Assembly (NCBI RefSeq): GCF_024347655.1
Contig: NZ_AP025514.1
Span: 2,046,001 to 2,110,000 of the forward strand
Length of the DNA stretch: 64,000 nt
Source of the DNA: Vibrio toranzoniae
Lineage (GTDB): Bacteria > Pseudomonadota > Gammaproteobacteria > Enterobacterales > Vibrionaceae
Direction of reading: 5' to 3'
The notes beneath the pieces are model-generated. The model saw only the letters and a program-made list of their open reading frames with translations, was not told the origin of the DNA and searched no databases. This document shows positions 21,001-29,304 of this stretch, piece after piece. A program made the position numbers and the translations under genes. Position 1 is the stretch's first letter. Every line of letters starts with the position of its first letter.

Positions 21001-21768
21001 ATGAAAAGACTGATCCCACTGCTACTATTGTTCGTCTCACTGCCAAGTTTGGCTCAGAGACAATTTGATATAGAAGTGATCATTTTCAAGCGCGCAGTTG
21101 ATGCAGAAAAAGTCAACGAGTCTTGGCCGAACACTCAGCCTGAGATTTCACTTGAGCGCGTTGGTTCATTTCAAGATACCCAATATCGCTCCAGGAAAGG
21201 CGTACAGATGCTCCCTTACTCGGAATATAAGTTAACGCCTCAGAAAAATAAACTGAGCAATCATGCAGGCTTTGAAGTTCTGATGCATACCGCTTGGCGT
21301 CAAGGCGACCAAGGTAAAAGCTATGCTCCTGTCTTCCACATTCAAGCAGGTAGAGACTTCTCTAAGCAGTTCAATGCCGACGGTTCAGAGAAAGGCGCTG
21401 TGACAGCATCAAACCCGGATGGCTTCCAAGAAGAGACCATTGATAAGCCGCTTTATGAATTAGACGGTAAACTACAAATCTACGTGCAGCACTATTTATA
21501 CGCTGAAACAACATTAGATTTAAAAGCACCGAGCATTCGTGAAGTGACTCTACAAGAACAACAAATCGAGCTAGATTCACCAGTAAGTGGTGCAGAGAGC
21601 AATGTTCAAGTCGGTAACCTCACCGAGATCTCTCCGACTGTTGAAGTAGAAGAATTCCTTAAGAGCTACCGCATGGATCAAAAACGTCGTATGCGCAGTA
21701 CCGAAACTCACTACCTTGACCACCCACTTCTTGGGATGGTGATTCAAGTTCGACGTGTAGCACAATAA
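21001..21768 (+). CDS. csiV: Peptidoglycan-binding protein CsiV
   Basis: A 255-residue exported protein. The signal peptide (KRLIPLLLLFVSLPSLA with cleavage near AQR) is followed by the family start RQFDIEVIIFKRAVDAEKVNESWP. CsiV is described in V. cholerae as a periplasmic peptidoglycan-binding protein needed for LpoA-dependent activation of PBP1A. That role is knowledge of the family, not visible here. The C-terminal RMRSTETHYLDHPLLGMVIQVRR segment is typical. It lies downstream of mfd on the same strand and is closed by a terminator at 21804-21831. Confidence 0.88.
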   Translation: MKRLIPLLLLFVSLPSLAQRQFDIEVIIFKRAVDAEKVNESWPNTQPEISLERVGSFQDTQYRSRKGVQMLPYSEYKLTPQKNKLSNHAGFEVLMHTAWRQGDQGKSYAPVFHIQAGRDFSKQFNADGSEKGAVTASNPDGFQEETIDKPLYELDGKLQIYVQHYLYAETTLDLKAPSIREVTLQEQQIELDSPVSGAESNVQVGNLTEISPTVEVEEFLKSYRMDQKRRMRSTETHYLDHPLLGMVIQVRRVAQ

Positions 21769-21803
21769 GTCGATGTAAAATAACTTAAGTTATATTAATT
21801 CAA

Positions 21804-21831
21804 TACGCCCTCCATTGTGAGGGCGTTTTAT
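21804..21831 (+). terminator. Intrinsic terminator after csiV
   Basis: Stem ACGCCCTC/GAGGGCGT with a 6-base loop followed by TTTTA, about 35 bases past the csiV stop. Confidence 0.85.
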
Positions 21832-21900
21832 TAAGTACAACCCATATTCACACGTACTTACTGCCCTTACCTAACATTTACACATTCTTCGGTACTTCTT

Positions 21901-22446
21901 ATGAGCCCTGATTTTCAGATCAATACACAGCACCTTAACCTCAAAATCATTGAAGCCTCAGATGCTCAAGAATTTTCTGAGCTGGTAAAGTCCTCCCCTA
22001 GCTTGCTTCCATGGGTAGACTGGTGCCACGATAAGTTTTCTATCGTCGAAGCCGAGAAGTTCATTCTGGCAACTCGCTTAAATTGGGTCAAAGCAGAGGC
22101 GTTTGGATTTGGTATCTTTGAGCGAAGAAGCGATAAATTAGTCGGTATGGTTGCGATCAATGAGCTTTATCACACCTTTAATATGGCGAGTGTAGGCTAT
22201 TGGGTGGGTGACAATTTTCAGAGGAAAGGGATAGCCAAAGAGGCCATACTAGCCCTGTTTGAGTTTTGCTTCGCACAATTGAAGTTAACTCGCCTAGAAA
22301 TCGTCTGTGATACAGAAAACCTACCAAGTCAAAGGTTGATTGAGAAATGTGGCGCCGAACGAGAAACCATCGCCAAGAATCGCTTTATCTTTAATGGAAA
22401 GCCGAAAGATGGCGTGGTTTACTCGGTATTACCGCCAGCGGCTTAA
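21901..22446 (+). CDS. GNAT family acetyltransferase (RimJ/RimL type)
   Basis: A 181-residue protein of the RimL-like GNAT branch, which acetylates N-terminal or side-chain amines using acetyl-CoA. Recognisable pieces are LLPWVDWCHDKFS, the beta-strand VGYWVGDNFQRKGIAKEAI with the Q/RxxGxG/A-type CoA-binding loop (QRKGIA), and the C-terminal RLEIVCDTENLPSQRLIEKCGAE. The substrate cannot be read from sequence; RimL itself modifies ribosomal protein L7/L12. It has terminators on both sides. Confidence 0.85.
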   Translation: MSPDFQINTQHLNLKIIEASDAQEFSELVKSSPSLLPWVDWCHDKFSIVEAEKFILATRLNWVKAEAFGFGIFERRSDKLVGMVAINELYHTFNMASVGYWVGDNFQRKGIAKEAILALFEFCFAQLKLTRLEIVCDTENLPSQRLIEKCGAERETIAKNRFIFNGKPKDGVVYSVLPPAA

Positions 22447-22494
22447 CCGCTATAACTCAGTGATAAGCGTAAATATCACTAAACTGACACGATC

Positions 22495-22522
22495 AAAAAA
22501 GAGCTCCGAAGAGCTCTTTTTT
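22495..22522. terminator. Bidirectional terminator between the GNAT gene and ndh
   Basis: Palindrome AAAAAAGAGCTC/GAGCTCTTTTTT with a CGAA loop, between the convergent genes. Confidence 0.92.
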
Positions 22523-22557
22523 ATTATCAGCGTAATGCCCTTAGAAGGCTTATCTGA

Positions 22558-23847
22558 TTAGTGAAGCTTTAAGTTTGGACGAAGTACACGGTTAATACGG
22601 CCAACTAACATCATCAACGATGTTTTGATTAATCCATGAAGCGCCATTTGATGCATACGGTACAAAGATATATAAACTATACGAGCTATACGACCTTCAA
22701 CCATCATAGAGCCTTTGGTTAGGTTACCCATCAAGCTACCTACCGTAGAGAAACGGCTTAATGAAACAAGCGATCCTTTATCTTTGTAGATGTAATCTTT
22801 CAGGTCACGACCATTTAGTTTGGCAATAATATTGCTGAATGCACAACTTGCCATTTGGTGGGCTGCTTGTGCACGCGGTGGAACGAATGAACCATCGGCT
22901 TGTGTACATTGTGCCAAGTCACCGATAGCAAAAATGTTATCATCATACGTAGTTTGCAGAGTGTTTTTTACAACCAATTGGTTAATACGATTCGTCTCAA
23001 GACCACCAATATCTTTCATGAAATCTGGTGCTTTGATACCTGCAGCCCAAACCATTATTTGCGCTGGGATCTTGTCACCATCTTTGGTTGTTAAGCCATC
23101 AGCATCCGCTTGCGTCACCATAGTATTAGTACGAACGTTCACACCAAGCTTCGTTAGCTCAGAGTGTGCAGCACTTGAAATACGAGGAGGAAGAGCAGGG
23201 AGAATACGCTCACCCGCTTCAATAAGATTCACGTTCAGCTTACTTGAGTCTAGGTCGCCAAAGCCGTAAGTACGAAGCTCTTTAACCGCATTGTGTAGCT
23301 CTGCAGAAAGCTCTACGCCTGTCGCACCCGCACCAACAATCGCAATATCAACGGTCCCTTGACCGTTTTTAGCGTGAAGCTTCAAAAACTGATTGTTCAT
23401 CTCTGTACGGAAACGGTGTGCTTGCTCTGGGCTATCAAGGAAAATACAGTTGTCACGAACACCTGGAGTATTGAAATCATTTGACGTGGAACCTAGCGCC
23501 ATCACCAGGATATCGTATTCGAGCTCACGGCTTGGCATAAGCAGTTCACCGTGATCATCTTTAAACTCACTTAGAGCAATGACTTTACGCTCACGATCGA
23601 TGTCGTTCAGGCTGCCCATTTGGAAGTCAAAGTAGTGGTTTTTTGCATGCGCACGGTAACTCAATGCATCAACACCTTCATCTAACGATCCAGTTGCTAC
23701 TTCATGAAGTAATGGCTTCCATAAGTGACTCGCTTTGCGGTCTACCAAGGTAATCTGGGCACGTTTTTTACGACCTAAGGTACGACCGAGTTTCGTTGCT
23801 AGCTCTAAACCACCAGCACCACCGCCTACTACGATAATTTTTGTCAC
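22558..23847 (-). CDS. ndh: NADH dehydrogenase type II (NDH-2)
   Basis: Ndh oxidises NADH and reduces quinone without pumping protons, at the cytoplasmic face of the inner membrane. The 429-residue protein has the FAD-binding [15 protein letters not shown] at its start, [20 protein letters not shown], the NADH-binding [15 protein letters not shown], and the C-terminal amphipathic region ([17 protein letters not shown], ending VLRPNLKLH). The start codon is GTG, with GAGG 9 bases upstream. It faces away from a 490-bp gap that carries an FNR-like site. In E. coli, ndh is repressed by FNR. Confidence 0.97.
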   Translation of the reverse strand: MTKIIVVGGGAGGLELATKLGRTLGRKKRAQITLVDRKASHLWKPLLHEVATGSLDEGVDALSYRAHAKNHYFDFQMGSLNDIDRERKVIALSEFKDDHGELLMPSRELEYDILVMALGSTSNDFNTPGVRDNCIFLDSPEQAHRFRTEMNNQFLKLHAKNGQGTVDIAIVGAGATGVELSAELHNAVKELRTYGFGDLDSSKLNVNLIEAGERILPALPPRISSAAHSELTKLGVNVRTNTMVTQADADGLTTKDGDKIPAQIMVWAAGIKAPDFMKDIGGLETNRINQLVVKNTLQTTYDDNIFAIGDLAQCTQADGSFVPPRAQAAHQMASCAFSNIIAKLNGRDLKDYIYKDKGSLVSLSRFSTVGSLMGNLTKGSMMVEGRIARIVYISLYRMHQMALHGLIKTSLMMLVGRINRVLRPNLKLH

Positions 23848-24286
23848 AATGACAATCCTCTACAAAATGAATAAATGGGGTTCGGCTCGATTACTCCAAC
23901 CGATAAATTCTATATATCTACTCGGCCTACCTTCAAAGGTTACGGCTTATTTGATAACTGTGATAATGGCTGACAACAGCTCACGAGTAGTTAGAGGGGT
24001 TTCAAATAACAAATGCATTTCTGTTATTCTGCTCACGTGGGTAAAACTAAAAGGTGTCGACCTTCGAGGAAGAACACAAATAATGGGCAAGTTTTTCACT
24101 CGCTCTCAATTTTTTTTGATATTTGTCAAAATATTTTTCTTGTGAACATTATATATAGCAAAAAGATGACCGCAACAATAATCCTTAACCTTAATGAGGA
24201 TTCGCAACGAATGAGCTAACGTTTGAACAGCTCATAATCAAACATACATCAACATCTAGAAAAAGAGTCCCTCTTAGTTTAGATAT
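23848..24286. promoter_or_regulatory. ndh upstream region
   Basis: No gene is supported in this 440-bp stretch between ndh and the ycfP terminator. It holds an FNR-like dyad (24116-24129), a long T run before it, and two adjacent inverted repeats: AATCCT/AGGATT at 24180-24202 and ATGAGCT/AGCTCAT at 24211-24235. These look like operators or the 5' leader of ndh. The remaining sequence is AT-rich and shows nothing I recognise. Confidence 0.4.
24116..24129 (-). promoter_or_regulatory. FNR-like box upstream of ndh
   Basis: TTGAT-ATTT-GTCAA differs from the FNR consensus TTGATNNNNATCAA at one base. It lies about 270 bp upstream of the ndh start. FNR repression of ndh is known in E. coli; the site here is inference from the match. 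Confidence 0.4.
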
Positions 24287-24320
24287 AAAAAAGCAGCACT
24301 CGATTAAGTACTGCTTTTTT
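24287..24320 (-). terminator. Intrinsic terminator after ycfP
   Basis: Imperfect stem with arms AAAAAAGCAGCACT and AGTACTGCTTTTTT, about 20 bases past the ycfP stop on the minus strand. Confidence 0.75.
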
Positions 24321-24339
24321 AGAAAATAGAATAGAGTGA

Positions 24340-24879
24340 TTAAGCGTTTTTGAAAGCACTTATTGTCTGAAGGTGCTGAGAAATTTTTTTGAACTTATGG
24401 CTCTCTTTCTCATCCCAAATAACTTCGTAGTAGTCTTCAAGCGCAGCTGCGGTCTTTGTATTATCATGAATTTCATCAGCACGAGAAAGTATAACTAAAC
24501 AACGTCCTTTATTCTTCATACGATACTGAGCAACACACTTAGTTGCGATATCTTCGTATTCTTCAGGGCGATCTATTCGGCCAACCATGTTGAGCTCAGG
24601 TTCCAAATTAGGGTTGAACAATACCTGCTTGATCCCACACAAAAAACCAATACGCTCCGACCAAAAACCACCTAGACCCACGCCACAAATGATTGGATGT
24701 GGATCATCGGATTGCTCTATCACTTTATGCACTTCTTTAAGTAAGTGTTGCATATCGTGTTTGGGGTGCAAAGTACTGTAGTTAATAAAACGAACATCAT
24801 CATCAATGAATTGCAGCTGCAATATCTTTTCGTGATTGCCAGGACTCGTAGAGTCGAAGCCATGCAGGTAAATAATCAT
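24340..24879 (-). CDS. ycfP: YcfP/UPF0227 alpha/beta-hydrolase-fold protein
   Basis: A 179-residue protein that matches YcfP nearly throughout: [54 protein letters not shown], and [10 protein letters not shown]. The fold is that of small esterase-like alpha/beta hydrolases. The nucleophile position reads GVGLGG instead of GxSxG, so hydrolase activity is doubtful, and no function is established. It sits upstream of ndh, as in E. coli. Confidence 0.92.
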   Translation of the reverse strand: MIIYLHGFDSTSPGNHEKILQLQFIDDDVRFINYSTLHPKHDMQHLLKEVHKVIEQSDDPHPIICGVGLGGFWSERIGFLCGIKQVLFNPNLEPELNMVGRIDRPEEYEDIATKCVAQYRMKNKGRCLVILSRADEIHDNTKTAAALEDYYEVIWDEKESHKFKKISQHLQTISAFKNA

Positions 24880-24990
24880 TTGTACCTCCCTTATTGAATA
24901 CTGGTACGCTTAGATTAATCTAACATGAAAAGTAAGGTTTTAAAGTAAAGAGAAATAAAATTAGATTTTTTTCACTTCCTAAACGTGATC

Positions 24991-25845
24991 CTAATTACAG
25001 AAAGTGCGGCTAAGATCTTCCGCTTCCTCTACGTAGCTACCGTCACCCCAAAGCTGATGTGCCAATAAATACCACAGCATTGCCATCATTCGACAGCGTG
25101 GTAACCACTGCTCTACCCCGTCCACCCAAGTCTGCACATCATGGATGTCTCGCAGCTGACAATACTGATGAACGGCTTCAGTGACAGACGCACCGGCAAT
25201 AGAGATGGTTAAAGCCAAGTCTAGTCTTGGGTCTGCCAACGCTGCGTATTCCCAATCAATGATTTTAATTCCGTCGCGACTCTTCACGAGGTTATAACCA
25301 CCAAAATCAAAATGACACAGAGATAAACCAACACTTGAGATGTTCGGAGCTGATCGCCATTCTTGATAAATAGTAGTATAGGTTTCGTCCTTGTGTGCAT
25401 CATCAAGTTGAAGCCAGTAATGGTCAACTCGTGCGGTGAAGCTAAATGGTTGGAGTGGTAGTCGCTTGGTATTAACTAAATGCACCGATGTGAGTGTTTT
25501 TAAGAGGTGATATAGGTCTAGCCCCTCATATAACGTATCACCTGCTACCCACTCGACTAGTAACCCGTGCTGATTAACCAGTATTGGGCTTGGGCCAATA
25601 CTAAGACGTTCTATGGTAGACAATACTTGGTACTCTTCATGACGAGAGATAAAAAAAGCGTTAGTGATCGGCGTAATCGGGCGCCAAACATACGCTTTCT
25701 CGTCTGCGGAAACTAATTTCCAACATCGATTAGTCAAACCGCCTGTTAAGGTCTGCGCCCTGATTGGTGGCTCAGAAAAGTAGCCATCAAGCGAACTCAG
25801 ACTGGTATCAAGAAGCTTAGCCTCAGACCAAGAAAAAATTGCCAT
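24991..25845 (-). CDS. thiK: Thiamine kinase-like phosphotransferase (ThiK)
   Basis: A 284-residue member of the aminoglycoside/choline kinase fold. The Brenner motif appears as CHFDFGGYNLV (His-x-Asp ... Asn) near residue 178 and the metal-binding IIDWEYA near residue 195, followed by DPRLDLA. ThiK phosphorylates thiamine in salvage. The assignment is by position in the lpoB-thiK-ycfP-ndh block plus fold, since sequence is divergent; a choline-kinase-like role is possible. A terminator at 25879-25909 separates it from lpoB. Confidence 0.72.
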   Translation of the reverse strand: MAIFSWSEAKLLDTSLSSLDGYFSEPPIRAQTLTGGLTNRCWKLVSADEKAYVWRPITPITNAFFISRHEEYQVLSTIERLSIGPSPILVNQHGLLVEWVAGDTLYEGLDLYHLLKTLTSVHLVNTKRLPLQPFSFTARVDHYWLQLDDAHKDETYTTIYQEWRSAPNISSVGLSLCHFDFGGYNLVKSRDGIKIIDWEYAALADPRLDLALTISIAGASVTEAVHQYCQLRDIHDVQTWVDGVEQWLPRCRMMAMLWYLLAHQLWGDGSYVEEAEDLSRTFCN

Positions 25846-25878
25846 TGTTTATTCCCTATAAACGTCTTCAGTTCTTAC

Positions 25879-25909
25879 AAAAAAGACACTGACCAAAAGC
25901 CAGTGTCTC
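25879..25909 (-). terminator. Intrinsic terminator after lpoB
   Basis: Minus-strand stem AGACACTG/CAGTGTCT followed by TTTTT. It lies between lpoB and thiK, so thiK expression may be reduced or separately initiated. Confidence 0.8.
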
Positions 25910-26000
25910 TTCATAAAACAGCATTTGATCTGTTGTATTGGCGTATGGCCAAGCTAAACACTGTCAATACTGGCTGCGTTGAGTTAACAAGTAAGCGAAA

Positions 26001-26591
26001 TTAAAGACCCAGTAGGCTCTTAGATTGTTGCTTCCGGATTTCAGTCTCATCTGCCCATTCAATCAAACCAGACTCAAGATCCATTAGACGCATCGTCATT
26101 TTGTAGTAAACATCCCCATCGCTACCGTCTTTCTTTACAATGCTTGATAGGTTGCCGTACAACATGTATTGCGCACCGACCATTTTACCAAACTGGATTG
26201 CTGAGCTTTGGTTTACCAGCTCATCATTATTTTGGAAATTTAATTGGTCACGAACAGACTCTACACGGTCCATATCAACGAAGCGAAACTTGCCAGAGTT
26301 CAGCATCTTAGTACTGATAGTGTCAGTGATTGACTCTGTATCGATGTGCTCACTGGTTTTGTTCTTGATTCGCTCTACGAACACGATTGGACGCTGCTCA
26401 CGAGTGATGTAAGCCACAGAACCAGAAGCCATCATGCTATCGACCATTTCACCCGCAATCGTTTGAAGGTCAGTTGAACCGAAATCGATTGTCGTGGTTT
26501 CTACTGCTTGTGCATCACCGTAGCTTACCTTGTTTGAACAACCACCTAAAATAACCGCTAAACCTAGTAACGCAATGACACTCTTTTTCAT
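26001..26591 (-). CDS. lpoB: Penicillin-binding protein activator LpoB
   Basis: LpoB is an outer-membrane lipoprotein that reaches through the periplasm to activate the peptidoglycan synthase PBP1B. The 196-residue product has a lipobox (ILGGC, Cys at about 18) and the LpoB globular domain: ITREQRPIVFVERIKNKT, IDTESITDTISTKML, FVDMDRVESVRDQL, and QYMLYGNLSSIVKKDG. The proline-rich linker of E. coli LpoB is absent, leaving a shorter tether. It follows ycfL on the same strand. Confidence 0.92.
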   Translation of the reverse strand: MKKSVIALLGLAVILGGCSNKVSYGDAQAVETTTIDFGSTDLQTIAGEMVDSMMASGSVAYITREQRPIVFVERIKNKTSEHIDTESITDTISTKMLNSGKFRFVDMDRVESVRDQLNFQNNDELVNQSSAIQFGKMVGAQYMLYGNLSSIVKKDGSDGDVYYKMTMRLMDLESGLIEWADETEIRKQQSKSLLGL

Positions 26592-26705
26592 GTTATTTCC
26601 TTAACTTATCACTGAGTGGGGTGACCCTCACTCTTAAATTCTTGTAGTAGCGAATCAATAGTTCTTCTTTTTGATCCCTGTTTATTTTAACTTTGTTCTG
26701 ATGAG

Positions 26706-27089
26706 TTATTGCTCTCGGAACTGAACTCGGAACTGAGTTGCCTTCGGGTTTACCGATACTTCTGACAACGAAATACTTTCAAAACCACGAACAATCGCTT
26801 GCTTCCAAGGGCCTTGTTTTAGGTTGACCTCAAGCCCTGCATCGTCGTACCAGTAAAAGCGATAGAGGATATGTTGATCGCCTTTATAGTTGCTGTTTAA
26901 ACGCACGATTCCTCGTGTATGACCATCAATTTGGTCGGTGCGAATATCTTCAACCATTAAACGGCTGCCCAATACCTTGTCACCAAAGAATACGTTCTGA
27001 GTCAGGCTATCAACCCTTACGCCAGCTGTATTATCAGCACAACCAGCTAGAGCTATAACCGCTGCTAAGCTCACTAACCACTTTTTCAT
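26706..27089 (-). CDS. ycfL: YcfL family lipoprotein (DUF1425)
   Basis: A 127-residue lipoprotein with signal KKWLVSLAAVIALAGC (Cys at about 17) and a DUF1425 body (LGSRLMVEDIRTDQIDGHTRGIVRLNS, YRFYWYDDAGLEV, KATQFRVQF). Function is unknown. Its position between hinT and lpoB is conserved in enterobacteria. Its ATG overlaps the upstream gene's stop by one base, so it is translationally coupled to it. Confidence 0.85.
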   Translation of the reverse strand: MKKWLVSLAAVIALAGCADNTAGVRVDSLTQNVFFGDKVLGSRLMVEDIRTDQIDGHTRGIVRLNSNYKGDQHILYRFYWYDDAGLEVNLKQGPWKQAIVRGFESISLSEVSVNPKATQFRVQFREQ

Positions 27090-28480
27090 TACAGCCTCCC
27101 TAGCTGTTTATGCCACATTGTTGCGTTGTTCCCTTGTCGAGAAATCCAAACCACGGTGGTCTGCCCTTCTCGAATATCAAAGTCATACGTTTTCACGCCC
27201 GCTTCTAACGTATATTGACCGCTACTTGCTACAAACGTGCTGCTCTTAATCTCAGCGGGTAACGATTGCCAACTACGAGTATCTGGTTGTTCGGTGAATA
27301 CATTCCACACATTGAACAAAATATTACCAACGTCGTTGCCTTTAGTTGCTTCTTTTCGGATACGATCTTTTGCCACAACACGCAAAGCCTGACGAATCAC
27401 AATAGTCGTCAGGCGTTCAGATAAATCGTTCTGAGCCATTGCGTTTACGTCCGTGAGCAAGTGTTCTTGCAACGGCTGCCCACTGATTCGTAAGGCTGGA
27501 AAACGCTCTACATTCTGACTTGGGTAATATGGCAGCGCCAGAGAATATACCGCTCCCTGATCTCGACTGTCATAAATAGGTAAATCCAATCGCCAACTGT
27601 CCATAGCTTGAACAGCGCTTTGCTCCTGAAGCACAATCACACGGCCTTGACCGTTGCCAAGCTTAGACGATTGCTTGTAACGCTTTTCAAGTGTCGCGAG
27701 ATCTTGTCTCATTCCTAAACGAGCGGCTGTCGCCATCGTTCTATCGATGACTTCTTGGTTCTCTGGCATAACCGCCAAAGCACGTCGATAATCAACATAA
27801 GCGCTGTTTAAATCATTTGAAGCCTCATAAAGCAGGCCAGACAAAAACATCAAATACGCATTCTGAACTGACTGCAACTTTTTACCCGCATCGGGATAAT
27901 TGGCAAGAATGCTACCGACATTGGCAGATAAGCCCTGTTTCTTCGCATCGTTGGCTGCTCTTTCTAGATCAGCTTCACGTTGCTTCTTTGCTTGTTCTTG
28001 AACTTGGTTGGCACGACGCATTTCGATCACCGCACCTTCTAGATCGTTCTTCTTGAGGTAGTTTAAGCCAAGATAAAGGTGAAGAAAGCCTAACTCGTAA
28101 TCGGGCGGCACATACTCGGTAATATTATCGTTGACAGCCAACGCACCCACGCTGGTCGCACTGTCTGAAATAGAGATCACGGCTTTGTTTTGTTGCTCTT
28201 TTACGGCCTGATCGGCCAATTCAAACGAAGACTTACTCTCAGGGTACTTTTGATCGAGCAGATTAATTCTGCCTCTTTCAAAGTTATCAAGGATGGCGCC
28301 TGCCGCGTAATCTGGTAACTCTTGTTGAGCCTCTGAATAATCTCCAGACTTCACCGCTTGATAGATAGCTTTGTTTTGTGCGCTGTAATGACTGAACAGG
28401 CTGCCTGCAGACATACTTGCACATCCCGCGGTCAACGCCGATAACAGGGCAATGGAAGCGAATCTAAACTGTTGCTTCAC
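27089..28480 (-). CDS. COG3014 family TPR lipoprotein
   Basis: A 463-residue exported lipoprotein with signal ending LTAGC (Cys at about 20). TPR-like helices cover about residues 30-260: YQAVKSGDYSEAQQEL, LGFLHLYLGLNYLKKNDLEGAVIEMRRA, and the repeat with LLYEASNDLNSAYVDYRRALAVMPEN. A C-terminal beta-rich part follows. I recognise the COG3014 architecture but no defined function. It lies between hinT and ycfL and overlaps ycfL by one base, so it probably acts with that lipoprotein or LpoB in the envelope. That last step is inference from neighbourhood. Confidence 0.78.
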   Translation of the reverse strand: MKQQFRFASIALLSALTAGCASMSAGSLFSHYSAQNKAIYQAVKSGDYSEAQQELPDYAAGAILDNFERGRINLLDQKYPESKSSFELADQAVKEQQNKAVISISDSATSVGALAVNDNITEYVPPDYELGFLHLYLGLNYLKKNDLEGAVIEMRRANQVQEQAKKQREADLERAANDAKKQGLSANVGSILANYPDAGKKLQSVQNAYLMFLSGLLYEASNDLNSAYVDYRRALAVMPENQEVIDRTMATAARLGMRQDLATLEKRYKQSSKLGNGQGRVIVLQEQSAVQAMDSWRLDLPIYDSRDQGAVYSLALPYYPSQNVERFPALRISGQPLQEHLLTDVNAMAQNDLSERLTTIVIRQALRVVAKDRIRKEATKGNDVGNILFNVWNVFTEQPDTRSWQSLPAEIKSSTFVASSGQYTLEAGVKTYDFDIREGQTTVVWISRQGNNATMWHKQLGRL

Positions 28481-28676
28481 TTATCGTCTCCGTGCATGTT
28501 TAAAATGCCAACTTTGTTAGGCTTTGCTTAGGTGATACCGATATTCAGACCACAGATAAAACTTAAAGTTGGCATATAAACTACAAATTTTCCAACTAGC
28601 TGTTTATGTGAATCAACTAATTGGCGAGTTTTCGTTAGCTCATTAGCTTTTTAACTAACTCATCAACTTGTTTTGG

Positions 28677-29027
28677 TTAGCTCATAAGCAACGGACCAAG
28701 CGGACGGCCACCCACTAAGTGCATGTGAATATGGTAAACCTCTTGACCACCATGAGAATTACAGTTCACGATAAGACGATAGCCATCTTCTGCGATACCT
28801 TCTTCTTTTGCTAACTTACGAGCAACGGTAAACATGCGCCCCATCATCGCTTCATCTTCGACTTCAACATCGTTGGTTGTTGGAATCAGCTTGTTTGGGA
28901 TAATCAAAATATGGCTAGGAGCGCGAGGGTTAATATCGCGAAACGCCGTTACTAAGTCGTCTTGATATAGCAGATCTGCAGGAATTTCTTTATTGATGAT
29001 CTTACTAAAGATGGTTTCTTCAGCCAT
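28677..29027 (-). CDS. hinT: HIT-family purine nucleoside phosphoramidase HinT
   Basis: HinT hydrolyses AMP-lysine-type phosphoramidates. The 116-residue HIT fold carries [17 protein letters not shown] at the start and the histidine triad [12 protein letters not shown] near residue 100. Length and the C-terminal GPLLMS match the family. It heads the conserved hinT-ycfL-lpoB block. A 196-bp gap follows before the COG3014 gene, so the downstream genes may have their own promoter. Confidence 0.96.
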   Translation of the reverse strand: MAEETIFSKIINKEIPADLLYQDDLVTAFRDINPRAPSHILIIPNKLIPTTNDVEVEDEAMMGRMFTVARKLAKEEGIAEDGYRLIVNCNSHGGQEVYHIHMHLVGGRPLGPLLMS

Positions 29028-29189
29028 GTTTTTCTCCGATAAAACATTTACTTTTTAATGTTTTGAGTATGCGCTATGCCGCAACAAACCACAATAAATC
29101 CGCTTTAAAGCTTAATAAAAAACACCGTTCAAATCAAAGAAAACGAGCTTTAGATCTCAAGAATGGCATATTGGTTATAACTGAGGGTT

Positions 29190-29214
29190 ATTTTTGACGT
29201 GTGCGTCATAAAAT
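29190..29214 (+). promoter_or_regulatory. Dyad operator candidate between hinT and the chemoreceptor gene
   Basis: TGACG-TGTG-CGTCA (29195-29208) has perfect 5-bp arms and is flanked by ATTTT on the left and TAAAAT on the right, so the dyad extends to about 25 bp. It lies about 90 bp before the chemoreceptor ATG and in the divergent hinT promoter region. I cannot name the regulator. Confidence 0.35.
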
Positions 29215-29304
29215 GCGTACGCTTAGCTGAATAGAATGCTGATAATTTTGTTAGTTTTACTTTGACCTGACATTGGGTCTGCATTTTAATTTAGGGAGAA
29301 AGCC

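Noticed and set aside
22495..22522. Possible CRISPR-like repeat (palindromic)
   Set aside because: A single palindrome with A/T flanks between convergent genes is a terminator, with no second copy or spacer. No CRISPR array was found anywhere in the window.
23735..24145. 136-codon open frame on the plus strand across the ndh start
   Set aside because: It lies mostly opposite ndh coding sequence, and its end runs through the T-rich, FNR-site region. Low-complexity and without a family.
27089..28480. Calling the COG3014 lipoprotein a second LpoA-type activator
   Set aside because: TPR-like helices and lipoprotein nature are shared with LpoA, but the C-terminal LpoA domain is not recognisable, so no such name is given.
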